Of a stretch of 64,000 bases of DNA, positions 35,101-43,082 are shown piece after piece. The notes beneath the pieces are model-generated. The model was not told the origin of the DNA. It saw only the letters and a program-made list of their open reading frames with translations, and did not search any database. The translations under genes and the position numbers were made by a program. The stretch is taken from the NCBI GenBank assembly GCA_020432045.1, contig JAGQHB010000043.1, positions 39,614-103,613 on the forward strand. Direction: 5' to 3'. The DNA is from Dehalococcoidia bacterium (lineage in GTDB: Bacteria; Chloroflexota; Dehalococcoidia; Tepidiformales; Tepidiformaceae). The stretch's first letter is position 1. Every line of letters begins with the position of its first letter.

Positions 35101-38100
35101 CCAAAGAGCAGACTGCCGACGGAGCGCGGCGCTATCGCAGCGAGCCAGTCGACACATTGATCGACACGTTGAACGCGACAACCGGCGCGAATGGCGAGGC
35201 CCAGGTCTCGTTCACGCCCAAGGCCGCGGGGACGCTGCGGTTGGTGGCCGACGTAACTGATTCGGCCGGACGGCACGCACGAGCGGCGACATATCTCTGG
35301 GTCGCGGGATCCGGATATGCAAGCTGGCGCGTGACCAACGACGACGTGCTCGCACTGGTGGCCGACAAGGAGCGGTACGAGGTCGGAGAGACGGCGGAAT
35401 TGCTGGTACCCGCGCCTTTCGAGGGCGCGATAGGGCTGGTGACCGTCGAGCGCGGCAAGGTGATTACGCGGGAACGGCGTGCGTTCCCGACGAATAGCGA
35501 ATTGCTGCACATCCCAATCGATGACCACTCGGTGCCGAACGTCTTCGTTTCGACGGTGCTGTACCGCCCGCCGACGGGGGAGGACCCGGTGCCGCGGTAC
35601 AAGGTGGGTTACGCGGAGCTGACCGTTTCGACGGACACGCGCCACCTGGACGTATCGATCCGGCCGGACCACGAACAGGCACAGCCGGGCGAAAAGGTGA
35701 AATACGATATCAGAGTCACAGGCAGTGCCGGCAAGGGCGTGCAGGCAGAGCTTTCCGTCTCCGTGGTGGACAAGGCGCTGCTGGCGCTTGAGGCTGAGCG
35801 CGGGCCGGACGGGCTGCGGGCCTTCTGGTTCGAGCGAGGGCTGGCAGTCCGGACGGCGTCGTCGATGGCAGTCTCACTCGACCGATCGAACGATGTGATT
35901 GCGGAACCGCCCGCCCAGGGTAAGGGGGGCGGCGGCCTGGAAAGCGAGCGGCTCCGCCAGGACTTCCGCAATTCTGCGTTCTGGGAGGCGCAACTCGTCA
36001 CGAACCCAGACGGCACTGCCTCTGTCGAAGTGGCGATGCCAGACAATCTGACTACATGGCGCATGCAGGTGCGGGCAGTAAGCGGCGACACCCTCGTGGG
36101 CGAGGGGACGAATGAGCTGATCTCGACGCAGCCTCTGCTGATACGGCCGGCACTGCCGCGGTTCCTCCGAACCGGAGATTCCGTCCAAATCCGGACACTT
36201 GTCCGCAATGCGACAGCGAAGGCAGTGAAGTTGACGGTCTCGCTCGAGGCTGAGGGCGTGACGCTGGATGACAAGGGCTCCAAGGAGGTTGAGGTGGCAT
36301 CCGGCCAATCGGTGGTCGTGAGCTGGCCCGCGCATGCCGGGACGGACGGGACGGCAAAACTAACGTTCCGCGCGAAAGGCGGCGGGCTGGAAGATGCAGT
36401 CACGCAGGAGATCCCGGTGCACCTGGACGTGACGCCGGAGACGACGGCCACGGGTGGCATCGTCACGGCAGAGGCCGTGCTGGAGTCGTTGTACCTGCCG
36501 CCGTTCGCCATCCTTGAGAACGGGAAGCTGGAGGTGACGCTGCAATCGGCCCTCGCGGGCTCTATGGCAGACGAGTTAGACGAACTCGCACCGCAGGAGC
36601 ACGAAAGTACCGTGCGGGTCGCCAGCCGGTTGATCGCCACGCTCGGCGTTCGCCGGGCTGAGACGAGTGCGGGCACGGCCTCCAGTCGAGACGGCAGTAT
36701 CACCACCGACGTCGCGGGGCTCATATCCGCGCAGCGCCCAGACGGCGGCTGGCCATGGTGCTCTGATCCGCTCTGTGAATCGAACCCGACGGTGACGGCC
36801 TACGTGTTGTTCGCGCTGGGAGAAGCAAGGCGGGACCGGCACAGCTTCGACACGGATGGGCTGCCACTGGCGACCAGCTACCTGTCGACATTCATCAACC
36901 GGACCGCCGATGTACTGCACCCGGTCGACCCGAATGAGCGGGCGTTCATGCTGGCGGCGATCGCAGCAGCCACACCGGGGGAGCAGGGGACGCCGGCGCT
37001 GACGCAGTCGCGGGCGCTCTTTGAACAGTACCGGGGCCAGCTGACGAGCTGGGGGCGATCCTACCTCGTCCTGGCGTTGCTCGATTCTGGGATTGAGGCG
37101 ACTGACGCCCAGATCCGAACGCTGCTGAACGACCTGGCAGCCGCCGCGATCCCAAGCGCCAACGGCAATCACTGGGAAGACCAACCTGTCGCCGGTTCGT
37201 TCATGACGAACACTGCGACGACGTCGCTGGTTGCGCTCGCGCTTTCGCGCGCACAGCCGGAGCAACCGTTGCTCGCACAAACAGTCCGTTGGCTTGTAGT
37301 CGCCCGGGGCGAGCAACGGTGGTCCACGCCTGTCGAGCGGGCAACAGCAGTCCTCAGCCTCACCACGTACGCGGTGGGAACCGGAGAGCTCGCGGGGAAC
37401 TTCCACTACGAGGTCGACGTGGATACGCGGACGATCCTTTCGGGACTCGTCAAACAGGGTGAGCCGCTGAAGGACGCGAAGGTGACGCTGTCGCTCGCGG
37501 AGTTCAAGGCGGGCGGTTCAAGCATTATCGCGTTCCTCCGGGACTTCACCCTGCCGGGGCGGCTGTACTACACGATGAACCTTCGCTACCAGACACCTGC
37601 GCAGGATGTAGAGGCGCTCAACCGCGGCTTCGCGATCAGCCATCAATATTCGTTGCTGGATGCGCCGGGGACGGAGGTGACCCAGGCGAAACTGGGCGAC
37701 ACCGTCCGGGTGACGGTGACGATCCTGGCACCGTCCGACCGCCACTACGTGGTGATCGAAGACCTGTTACCAGCCGGGCTCGAACCAATCGATACGCGGC
37801 TGCAAACCGTGGACCCCGCGCTGAAGGCGACCCTCGAAGATGAACGGCGGAAGGCTGCGGAGGCGAAACAGGGTGGCTACATGGCGCCATGGTTCCGATG
37901 GTATTGGAGCCCCTGGCAGTTCACCGAGACGCGGGACGACCGGACGGTGTTGATGACCGACTTCCTGCCGAAGGGGGTCTACGAATACACGTACTATGCA
38001 CGGGCGACGACGCCGGGTGACTTCTTCGTGGCACCGGCCCACGCGGAGGAAACGTACTTCCCGGAGACGTTCGGACGCGGGGACAGCGGTCGATTCGAGG

Positions 38101-38111
38101 TGGTGCCGTGA
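32196..38111 (+). CDS. Bacterial alpha-2-macroglobulin (YfhM-like), thioester motif absent
   Basis: The 1971-aa protein has an N-terminal membrane anchor (about residues 28-50) and several Ig-like/Big_5 repeats (YTVTVPP, YHVLVPKGL, YTFSFTTG). The MG domains follow (TDRPIYRPGETVSYKG, FRKPEFEVEV), then the A2M bait/core region (FWEAQLVTNPDGTASVEVAMPDNLTTWRM) and a TED-like helical barrel. Where family members have C-x-E-Q followed by x-x-SR, this protein reads STVRVASR, so it cannot form the thioester. It may trap or inhibit proteases non-covalently next to PBP1C at the cell surface. Confidence 0.93.
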   Translation: MTGPMQALTPWQKQQRWVREHLNTPLRRAGAVAGLVAVVAMVASLVLVLNRGGDGARMLDEPPGFAISPSGEDVPRLAAVRVTFARAPEEKDAERLVHLTPEAPGSYTWLSNRTVLFQPDYPGLLRGERYTVTVPPRPEAGLDQEAQRTFTVTGLLTVQQAIPGDAETEVPLNAPILVQFSRSVAPLTTLAAASAAPVLVFDPPLEGSGEWLNTSIYRFVPASMDPFTTYHVLVPKGLTAAADGVLREDFAWSFTTISPAVTKLTPDANTQYASPTQTVTVEFNQPMADGAERGITLTADDGTRVAGATTWSAGRTVATFKPDGRLQYLTGYTVAVAAGLAGANGGATAEARTATFTTVGVPTVVSTQPSNGEVDAGRYGMSVHFSNPMDPDSFDGKVSVSGFSLDEISTYAYDLDLSIGVALRPSTRYTVTIAPGVKDRYGQVMAGYTFSFTTGRLPSQVTLALPGYNAAGTYSASVEPILYYHATNTNSVTFRLHSLTDAEMAELVQGAYKGLGWTPSRPALRTWTESVTGDLNEVFLGSTSLSGGGPLPRGYYYVSSGGDYASWLTFAVVDTVIVTKLSNDQLLAWAIDHDTGEPVAGAMIAATGTEIMPAMALTDADGVATFSVPEPFPGKNVNRSYLLTLKTGGRLGIVWTNWSQGAEPYQLGLATDYYAREWVGQIYTDRPIYRPGETVSYKGIVRADDDAKYSLPPSEPPLDFVLVNSRGQEVKHEPVHSSAYGTFAGTFVLPADAPVGDYSIAIQQREGSIEKFMPVVAGNSFLVAEFRKPEFEVEVATGSDSYVNGDSIDVDVSATFYFGGSLAGADVTWSVLASPYVFPIEGYEQYSFTDYDYWREAVNRPPVRATGTGKTGDDGVAHISVPAALQADEGAQMFTISATVTDLNAQAVASSTTTAVYPASITPGIRPAAYVATAGETAAIDLVVVDTEGTTVAGQAVDVRVYQRKWVTTKEQTADGARRYRSEPVDTLIDTLNATTGANGEAQVSFTPKAAGTLRLVADVTDSAGRHARAATYLWVAGSGYASWRVTNDDVLALVADKERYEVGETAELLVPAPFEGAIGLVTVERGKVITRERRAFPTNSELLHIPIDDHSVPNVFVSTVLYRPPTGEDPVPRYKVGYAELTVSTDTRHLDVSIRPDHEQAQPGEKVKYDIRVTGSAGKGVQAELSVSVVDKALLALEAERGPDGLRAFWFERGLAVRTASSMAVSLDRSNDVIAEPPAQGKGGGGLESERLRQDFRNSAFWEAQLVTNPDGTASVEVAMPDNLTTWRMQVRAVSGDTLVGEGTNELISTQPLLIRPALPRFLRTGDSVQIRTLVRNATAKAVKLTVSLEAEGVTLDDKGSKEVEVASGQSVVVSWPAHAGTDGTAKLTFRAKGGGLEDAVTQEIPVHLDVTPETTATGGIVTAEAVLESLYLPPFAILENGKLEVTLQSALAGSMADELDELAPQEHESTVRVASRLIATLGVRRAETSAGTASSRDGSITTDVAGLISAQRPDGGWPWCSDPLCESNPTVTAYVLFALGEARRDRHSFDTDGLPLATSYLSTFINRTADVLHPVDPNERAFMLAAIAAATPGEQGTPALTQSRALFEQYRGQLTSWGRSYLVLALLDSGIEATDAQIRTLLNDLAAAAIPSANGNHWEDQPVAGSFMTNTATTSLVALALSRAQPEQPLLAQTVRWLVVARGEQRWSTPVERATAVLSLTTYAVGTGELAGNFHYEVDVDTRTILSGLVKQGEPLKDAKVTLSLAEFKAGGSSIIAFLRDFTLPGRLYYTMNLRYQTPAQDVEALNRGFAISHQYSLLDAPGTEVTQAKLGDTVRVTVTILAPSDRHYVVIEDLLPAGLEPIDTRLQTVDPALKATLEDERRKAAEAKQGGYMAPWFRWYWSPWQFTETRDDRTVLMTDFLPKGVYEYTYYARATTPGDFFVAPAHAEETYFPETFGRGDSGRFEVVP

Positions 38112-38443
38112 GGATGCGGTGTTGTGGCGGGAGCCGGGGGATTCGGTACCCCGCTTCCCGGCGCCGCCTATTTGTCGGTGGCGGCATCCGCTGAGGGGTG
38201 TCATTGATCGCGCGGGGTAGCCTCTACGGATACGCAGCCAATGGCCACGCTCATAGGCTGCGTATCCGTACCCACTCAGCCCGAGAGGTATGGCGGCCAC
38301 CATGGCGAGGCACCGAGCTGCGCGACCTGACCCCTGGTGGCAACGGCCTGGTGTGGCCCCAATGGAAAGGCAGGGTCTGGGTCAGTTATTGGGTCTCGAC
38401 GGCGGTTGCGGGCAGCGCAACGATGGTAGTCAGGAGGCATTTC
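38112..38443. other. Gene-free stretch with a long inverted repeat
   Basis: These 332 bases hold no protein-like frame. At 38225-38239 TACGGATACGCAGCC is followed, after 16 bases, by its exact reverse complement at 38256-38270. A second GC-rich hairpin around GGGGATTCGGTACCCC lies near 38135-38155. An AGGAGG ribosome binding site for the next gene is at 38432-38437. Confidence 0.6.
38225..38270. repeat. 15-bp perfect inverted repeat with 16-base loop
   Basis: The arms 38225-38239 and 38256-38270 are perfectly complementary and would form a stable cruciform or RNA hairpin. No T run follows on either strand. The arms contain the sub-palindrome-like GGATACGCAG/CTGCGTATCC. Confidence 0.75.
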
Positions 38444-38968
38444 ATGAACTGGTATCTGCTACTCATCCCTGCCAGCATCGTCGTGGTTATGTTCGTTGGG
38501 TTCGCAATAGTCGTGCCCGCATTCGTCCAATGGCAGCAACGGCGAACAGACCGACTCCAGGGCGAGGATCCGGAGCGTTACTTCCGGACCGTCGAGGACC
38601 TGGGCAACGAGGAGGGCGAGCGAGCACTCAATGAGAGCGACGAGGACGAGCTAACGGCCAGGCTCCTGCCGGTTTCTGCAGGTGAAGCCCAGGGCTTCCG
38701 CCACAGGTGGGATACAGTCCTCGCCCAGTTCCAAGACGAGCCTGCCGACGCGGTCGATGCGGCCGACCGGCTGGTGACGGAGATCCTGGCCGCGCGCGGG
38801 ATAGTCAGCCTCGAACCGGCAGGTGCCAGCGCCGCCCACCTGCATTCGCTCGATCACTATGAGCGCGCACACGCGACGGCGGGCCGGAGCCACAACCCGG
38901 GCACCCCGTTCGCGGACCTTCAGCAGGCGATTCACCAGTACCGGGTTGCGGTCGACGAACTGATTTAG
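38444..38968 (+). CDS. Single-pass membrane protein of unknown function
   Basis: The 174-aa protein starts MNWYLLLIPASIVVVMFVGF, one N-terminal membrane helix followed by a long charged cytoplasmic part. A conserved-looking C-terminal portion reads HLHSLDHYERAHAT and FADLQQAIHQYRVAVDELI. Actinobacterial conserved hypotheticals end similarly. The ATG at 38444 has AGGAGG six bases upstream, so translation is well supported. No function can be assigned. Confidence 0.75.
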   Translation: MNWYLLLIPASIVVVMFVGFAIVVPAFVQWQQRRTDRLQGEDPERYFRTVEDLGNEEGERALNESDEDELTARLLPVSAGEAQGFRHRWDTVLAQFQDEPADAVDAADRLVTEILAARGIVSLEPAGASAAHLHSLDHYERAHATAGRSHNPGTPFADLQQAIHQYRVAVDELI

Positions 38969-39182
38969 CCCCGAGCCGCGGGTGCTCGCCGGGCACCCAT
39001 CCGCGTTAAGGCCGGTGAGGTCCGCCCTGGGGGCGAGCGGCTCCCGCCGCCCAGAACGGGTGGCGGATCACGCGGCGGCCGTGCGTGCCCACCGCGATCG
39101 CGTACGCTCACCAGCGCACCGACCAGGGGTGGGCGCGTCACCGGTCCCTCCGCCCGCGGCTGCTGAGGTACCTTCGCATCGT

Positions 39183-39830
39183 TCACTGCGCCGGTCCTCG
39201 GATGACTGTCACGGGCTGAGCCGGGTGCAGCAGTGTCGAACCGCTTAGCAGTTCGCGCACGACCCGCGATTGCTCGCCAGAAGTCCGCACCGTTTCCGTC
39301 GGCCACCCGACCTCCGTAAGCGCCACATACGTCGCATCGGGCGCGGGATCGTTGACGATGGATGTGACGAACCGCACCGGTGGGCTTTGGACGTCCCGCA
39401 TGAGCACCTCCGCCTCTCGCTGCCACGCCAGCGGCAGCTCGCCGCCAATGAACGCATCCGGTGGAGCGGGCCGGAGGTACCAGCTACTTGTGGCCAGGGT
39501 CTCAGGGCCATCGACCAGGACGTGCTCAGTGGTGACGAGGAGCAGGCCACCGCGCCGGTCGCTCAGGGGGACGGTTGGGTCTCCTTCGAGCGGTGGTGGC
39601 GCCGCGTAAGCACGCTGCCAGTGGTCGTAGTCGCGATACCAGAGGACCACGGCATGGTGAAAGGGCGTATCGCTTTCCCTGGCGACGGTCGAAAACGAAA
39701 CCTGGTAGTAGCGCTCCGCCTGCGTCTTCTTCGCCATCATCGGCGCGTGGTGCCGTATCCAGGCCTCCTGGAAGGCGTCGCGCGGGACACCTGCTCTTCT
39801 GCGGCCAAAGCGGATGTGCTTGATCCTCAT
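39183..39830 (-). CDS. EthD-domain (dimeric alpha/beta barrel) protein
   Basis: The 215-aa protein begins RIKHIRFGRRRAGVPRDAFQEAWIRHHAP, the pattern of EthD/YCII-like ferredoxin-fold proteins that often accompany degradation of hydrophobic compounds. A second half (SWYLRPAPPDAF, SPPVRFVTSIVNDP) suggests two tandem barrel halves. ATG 39830 has GGGGAG upstream. An upstream extension to 39899 lacks family resemblance. Its role is unknown. Confidence 0.75.
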   Translation of the reverse strand: MRIKHIRFGRRRAGVPRDAFQEAWIRHHAPMMAKKTQAERYYQVSFSTVARESDTPFHHAVVLWYRDYDHWQRAYAAPPPLEGDPTVPLSDRRGGLLLVTTEHVLVDGPETLATSSWYLRPAPPDAFIGGELPLAWQREAEVLMRDVQSPPVRFVTSIVNDPAPDATYVALTEVGWPTETVRTSGEQSRVVRELLSGSTLLHPAQPVTVIRGPAQ

Positions 39831-40120
39831 CGCTCTCCCCGGGCACCTGGCAACAGGCGGTCGAACAGCTTTGGAGCTTGCACGGCGAACGCAGCGCAAA
39901 GCAACACATTGTGACCGTCGCGTTTCGCTCGCAGTCGTGAGATGGACTGAACCGCCGGCTTCAGCGCCGGCTGCCTGCGCCGGGATGAGTGGCGCACCCG
40001 TTGGCCTCTCTCATTCTCGACCAACGTTCCCAACTCCATCGCGGGACGCTCCCGTTGACGCGCACATGGGTGGCAACGCCGACGATAGGCAGGCTAGCCG
40101 GGGCTCCGGGCAGAGTCGGC

Positions 40121-40471
40121 TCAGCGGCGAGACGCGTTGCGCTCCATGGCCGTGGTCGTGTCACGCGATGTCGTGCCGAGGGCAGTCGCCGGGACCCATT
40201 CAAATTCAAGCCAGCCCTGGTACCAGTTGGTGATGAAGACCAATTCCGCCGGGTCGTCTGTTTCGGCGATCCAAACCGACGGGCGGGTCGGTGACGCTCC
40301 GAGCGGCGCGTAGGAGCCGAGGAGCTTGATGGTGGAGGGAAGCTTGTCTCGCAGCTCGATCACTTTCTGGCGGAAGGCGGGGTTCACCCCGGGGTTTCCC
40401 TGACGAGCCTTCTCTCCCTGTTCTCGCTGGTAGTCGGCGTTGACGCGGTAGTACCCGATGTAGACGGCCAT
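40121..40471 (-). CDS. DUF3303-like small protein
   Basis: The 116-aa protein reads VYIGYYRVNADYQREQG and IKLLGSYAPLGASPTRPSVWIAETDD, ending in a Thr/Arg tail. It resembles DUF3303/ferredoxin-like barrel proteins that often sit beside PadR- or MarR-type regulators. ATG 40471 has AAGGAG ten bases upstream. An AT-rich dyad at 40491-40509 overlaps its likely promoter. Confidence 0.7.
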   Translation of the reverse strand: MAVYIGYYRVNADYQREQGEKARQGNPGVNPAFRQKVIELRDKLPSTIKLLGSYAPLGASPTRPSVWIAETDDPAELVFITNWYQGWLEFEWVPATALGTTSRDTTTAMERNASRR

Positions 40472-40490
40472 CTTGATGCGCTCCTTTCTT

Positions 40491-40509
40491 GATATGCTAT
40501 ATGTATATC
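40491..40509. promoter_or_regulatory. AT-rich dyad, candidate operator upstream of the DUF3303 gene
   Basis: GATATGCTATATGTATATC has GATAT/ATATC ends and stands out in GC-rich DNA. Such dyads are typical of PadR/MarR-type operators. On the other side a ribosome-binding-site-like GAAAGGG and ATG (40531) open only a 12-codon frame, as if the divergent regulator gene had been lost. Confidence 0.4.
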
Positions 40510-40602
40510 ACGTATCGAAAGGGTCCGTATATGAATGGGGCCACGGCGCCTACGAAGCCCCTCCCATGAGGGTCGAATCGCTCACCAGCGCACCGCCCAG
40601 GC

Positions 40603-40770
40603 GTGGACCGGTACGTCCAGCCGGTGCTCGTGCGCGCCACTATTGAGACCATGCATCGTTCCGGGGTGGAGCAATCGCTCGTCACCGCGATGCTGCCCCG
40701 TTTCCGCCTGGTCCGCTTCGATCCTCGGGGCGTCGGAGCCAGTCAGCGCGGACCCATGGACTACTCCGCC
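40603..40770 (+). pseudogene. Middle piece of a broken alpha/beta hydrolase gene (plus strand)
   Basis: The frame reads YVQPVLVRATIETMHR, then MLPRFRLVRFDPRGVGASQR and GPMDYSAAG. It matches the beta-strand/loop FDPRGVGASQR of adenylate-cyclase-associated alpha/beta hydrolases. There is no N-terminus, nucleophile elbow or C-terminus here. The matching N-terminal piece lies next to it on the opposite strand. Confidence 0.6.
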
Positions 40771-40871
40771 GCTGGGATGACGATCGGGGGTCCCGACTCC
40801 CCCACGACGGTGTAGGCGATCCTGATGCCGTCACTCGTGACTGCGTACCGGATGGCAGGCAGCACATCCAT
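40761..40871 (-). pseudogene. N-terminal piece of the same alpha/beta hydrolase, inverted
   Basis: Reading the minus strand from ATG 40871 gives 36 residues, MDVLPAIRYAVTSDGIRIAY followed by TVVGESGPPIVIPAAE and a stop. This is the usual start of the hydrolase whose next segment is encoded on the plus strand at 40603-40770. The piece keeps a good promoter (TG-A-TATAGT). The arrangement implies an inversion with a breakpoint near 40760-40775. Confidence 0.65.
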
Positions 40872-40877
40872 GGATGG

Positions 40878-40886
40878 ACTATATCA
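40878..40886 (-). promoter_or_regulatory. Extended -10 promoter, leaderless, of the hydrolase fragment
   Basis: On the minus strand TG-A-TATAGT ends six bases before ATG 40871, so the predicted first transcribed base is the A of the ATG. It is the strongest -10 match in the window. Confidence 0.55.
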
Positions 40887-41220
40887 GAAAGGGATTGCCG
40901 GTTCGGGGCCGCGACCACTTCAGTCGCGAAGAGCACATTCGAGACTTTTCGTTCGACTGAACGCGCGTCCGAGCGATCGCCGACCGTACAGGAAGGTGAA
41001 CCGATAGAGTGGTTCTCTGCGGTGCAGCCCAGTTGCACCTGGCCCGTCGACGAGAACCTCAGATGCCGCCTGCTGTCCATGGCTTGGAATGGCATGGCGA
41101 CGGTGGAATTTACCCCACCCTGAGCCTCTGCCCTACAACGAGCTGAGCCGGTCGGCTGTCGCAATACGCGACCACTGGAAATCCGCCTGTGCCGGCAATC
41201 TGGGCACGGCGTACGCGAAT
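40887..41220. other. Gene-free stretch downstream of the decayed hydrolase
   Basis: I see no intact gene or recognisable remnant in these 334 bases. Several frames are open but none has protein-like composition. Confidence 0.5.
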
Positions 41221-42207
41221 CTACGTCGTCAGGTCAGCGACCACGCGGAGGAGCGATTCGGCATCGCGGACGGTTTCCTCGACGATCTCCGCAGCCGGTC
41301 GCACGCGATCGATGAGCCCAGCCGATTCGCCTGCCCAGTTGAGCACCGTGTCCTGGTCCTGGTTGTGCTGCGAGGTCCAACCGTACGGTTCAGGTCTGGC
41401 GGCGACAGCCTGTCGCAATTCGTTCTCGCGACCGAGCCAGTCAGTGGTGAACCGGTTACGGAGCACGCGGCCGGCGATGCCAGGCGGCCATGTCATGCCG
41501 ATCGCGATATCCGTTATCGCGCCATGGACCGTGTCGTCGCCGTCACTCTCGACGAGGGCGGCCTTCTGTTCGGCGTCCAGATTGGAGAGCGGCCCGAATT
41601 CTGGCGTCGCCTTGAAGCGGGTGCCAATGACGGCGGCCGCCGCGCCCATGGCCAGGACGCCCGCGAGACCACGGCCGTTTCCTATGCCTCCGGCGACGGC
41701 AACGGGTGTCCCTCCGGCGATGCCAAGTGCCTGCGCGGCGAAGCTAAGGGTTCCCCGCGTACCGGTGTGTCCACCTGCCTCATGTCCCTGGACGATGAGC
41801 AGATCTGGTCGTTCCGCGAGTACCACCCGCGCAGCGGCTATCGTCTGGACCTGGACCGTGACGCGTACGCCAGCTGCCCGGCTCCTCCGGAGGGCGGGCA
41901 TTACGTCTCCGAACGACAACGTAACGGCTGGCACATCCTCCTCTATCGCGACCCCGAGCAGTTCACCTGCGAAGCCGGCCCACTGGAAGCAGGCGATGTT
42001 CACGGCAAACGGGCGGTCGGTCGCCGCCCTGCACTGACGGATCTCGTCCCGCAGGTTGGCAGGTGTGCGGCCAAGGCTTCCGATGGTGCCGAGCGCCCCT
42101 GCATTCGAGACTGCTGCCGCGAGCCGCCAACCGCAATCGCTTGACATGCCAGCCTGAATGATTGGATGTCGAACACCGAAATCCCGAGTGAACGAAGTGG
42201 TGATCAT
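41221..42207 (-). CDS. Nitronate monooxygenase/enoyl-ACP-reductase-II-like flavoprotein
   Basis: The 328-aa TIM-barrel protein begins ITTSFTRDFGVRHPIIQAGM. It has the FMN-binding QGHEAGGHTG motif and VAVAGGIGNGRGLAGVLAMGAAAAVIGTRF, which define the NMO/FabK/2-nitropropane dioxygenase family. Substrates vary widely in this family, including alkyl nitronates, and the context does not decide. ATG 42207 was chosen over TTG 42243. A CCTACT hexamer lies 12 bases before it. Confidence 0.92.
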   Translation of the reverse strand: MITTSFTRDFGVRHPIIQAGMSSDCGWRLAAAVSNAGALGTIGSLGRTPANLRDEIRQCRAATDRPFAVNIACFQWAGFAGELLGVAIEEDVPAVTLSFGDVMPALRRSRAAGVRVTVQVQTIAAARVVLAERPDLLIVQGHEAGGHTGTRGTLSFAAQALGIAGGTPVAVAGGIGNGRGLAGVLAMGAAAAVIGTRFKATPEFGPLSNLDAEQKAALVESDGDDTVHGAITDIAIGMTWPPGIAGRVLRNRFTTDWLGRENELRQAVAARPEPYGWTSQHNQDQDTVLNWAGESAGLIDRVRPAAEIVEETVRDAESLLRVVADLTT

Positions 42208-42285
42208 TTGTAGAGTAGGGCGCACGAGTTCGCCGGTAGTCAAGGGTGCTGGGACGCCCTGTTCGGCGACACCAACCTCGGCGAC

Positions 42286-42630
42286 ATGGTCATCCCCCAG
42301 GGCAACAACGCTAACCCGTACGACGGGCCTCGTCCGCTTGGAGGATCACGGTTTTCGGTGAACGGTTCTGTTGAATGGGAGGATTCGGACATGGCCCGGT
42401 ACAACGCGGCAAAATTGGCGATTCCTGTTGTTGGGCCCGCCGTTGCCGCAGCCGAGCTTGCCAAGGTGGCAGAGGCGGCAGGCACTTCGCCGGTTCAACA
42501 TATGAACTTCCCGGATCACACAGGAAGCTTCACTGTCAGTCATTGCGGCACGGGTGGCCAGGTGTTCCTGGCTGACGAGGTTCTCGCCCTGATCCGCGCG
42601 AAGCTTGGTGCGGGAGGCTACACGTGCTGA
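42286..42630 (+). CDS. Unrecognised 114-aa protein or remnant
   Basis: The frame from 42286 reads DMVIPQGNNANPYDGPRPLG upstream of MARYNAAKLAIPVVGPAVAA. It ends with HCGTGGQVFLADEVLALIRA. A better-supported start may be ATG 42391 (GGGAGG eight bases upstream), giving 79 aa. The frame stays open with protein-like sequence back to 42214, which hints at a truncated older gene. Its stop overlaps the next gene by seven bases. No family was recognised. Confidence 0.45.
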   Translation: MVIPQGNNANPYDGPRPLGGSRFSVNGSVEWEDSDMARYNAAKLAIPVVGPAVAAAELAKVAEAAGTSPVQHMNFPDHTGSFTVSHCGTGGQVFLADEVLALIRAKLGAGGYTC

Positions 42631-43082
42631 GGAGTCCAGCAGCGGTGGCGGTGATTGCGCTGGCCGTTCTGGCTTCGCTCGGCTGTGACAAGAGTCCTGA
42701 CGGTTACACCGTCGAGGAACTGAAGGCGCTGCCTGTGTCCTCCCTGGTGGTTCCCGACGGCGAAGTGATCCGGAAAGTGGACCATCCGGGAACGACCCTC
42801 GGGGGCCCCACCAGCACTCACATCATCGTCGATGTTCGGACCGACATGTCCGCTGAGGAGGTGTTCGAGTTCTACCGTGTGGAACTCACCGAGCTCGGTT
42901 GGACATTCGAGAAGACCACCACCCAGAGGGGTCAGCTCCTGGAGGGCTCGGGACGCGAGGGTGACTTCGGCGTTGGACTGCGCGTCTTGGATCGAGCAGC
43001 GGTTCAGGACGACTCAGATTGGGGGAGCCGCCGAACCGTATACCGGCTCAGTGTCGTAGCCGCCGGGAGGAAGGGCGAATGA
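42624..43082 (+). CDS. Lipoprotein of unknown function
   Basis: The 152-aa protein starts at GTG 42624, with GGGAGG before it, and has a lipoprotein signal ending LASLGC. The mature part (EEVFEFYRVELTELGWTFEK, RRTVYRLSVV) has the alpha/beta look of small actinobacterial lipoproteins. It overlaps the following gene by four bases (ATGA). Its role is unknown. Confidence 0.7.
   Translation: MLRSPAAVAVIALAVLASLGCDKSPDGYTVEELKALPVSSLVVPDGEVIRKVDHPGTTLGGPTSTHIIVDVRTDMSAEEVFEFYRVELTELGWTFEKTTTQRGQLLEGSGREGDFGVGLRVLDRAAVQDDSDWGSRRTVYRLSVVAAGRKGE

Noticed and set aside
34683..37406. Several long minus-strand frames
   Set aside because: Shadows of the alpha-2-macroglobulin gene.
39814..40233. 139-codon plus-strand frame between the EthD and DUF3303 genes
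   Set aside because: Overlaps both neighbours, low-complexity composition and no ribosome binding site.
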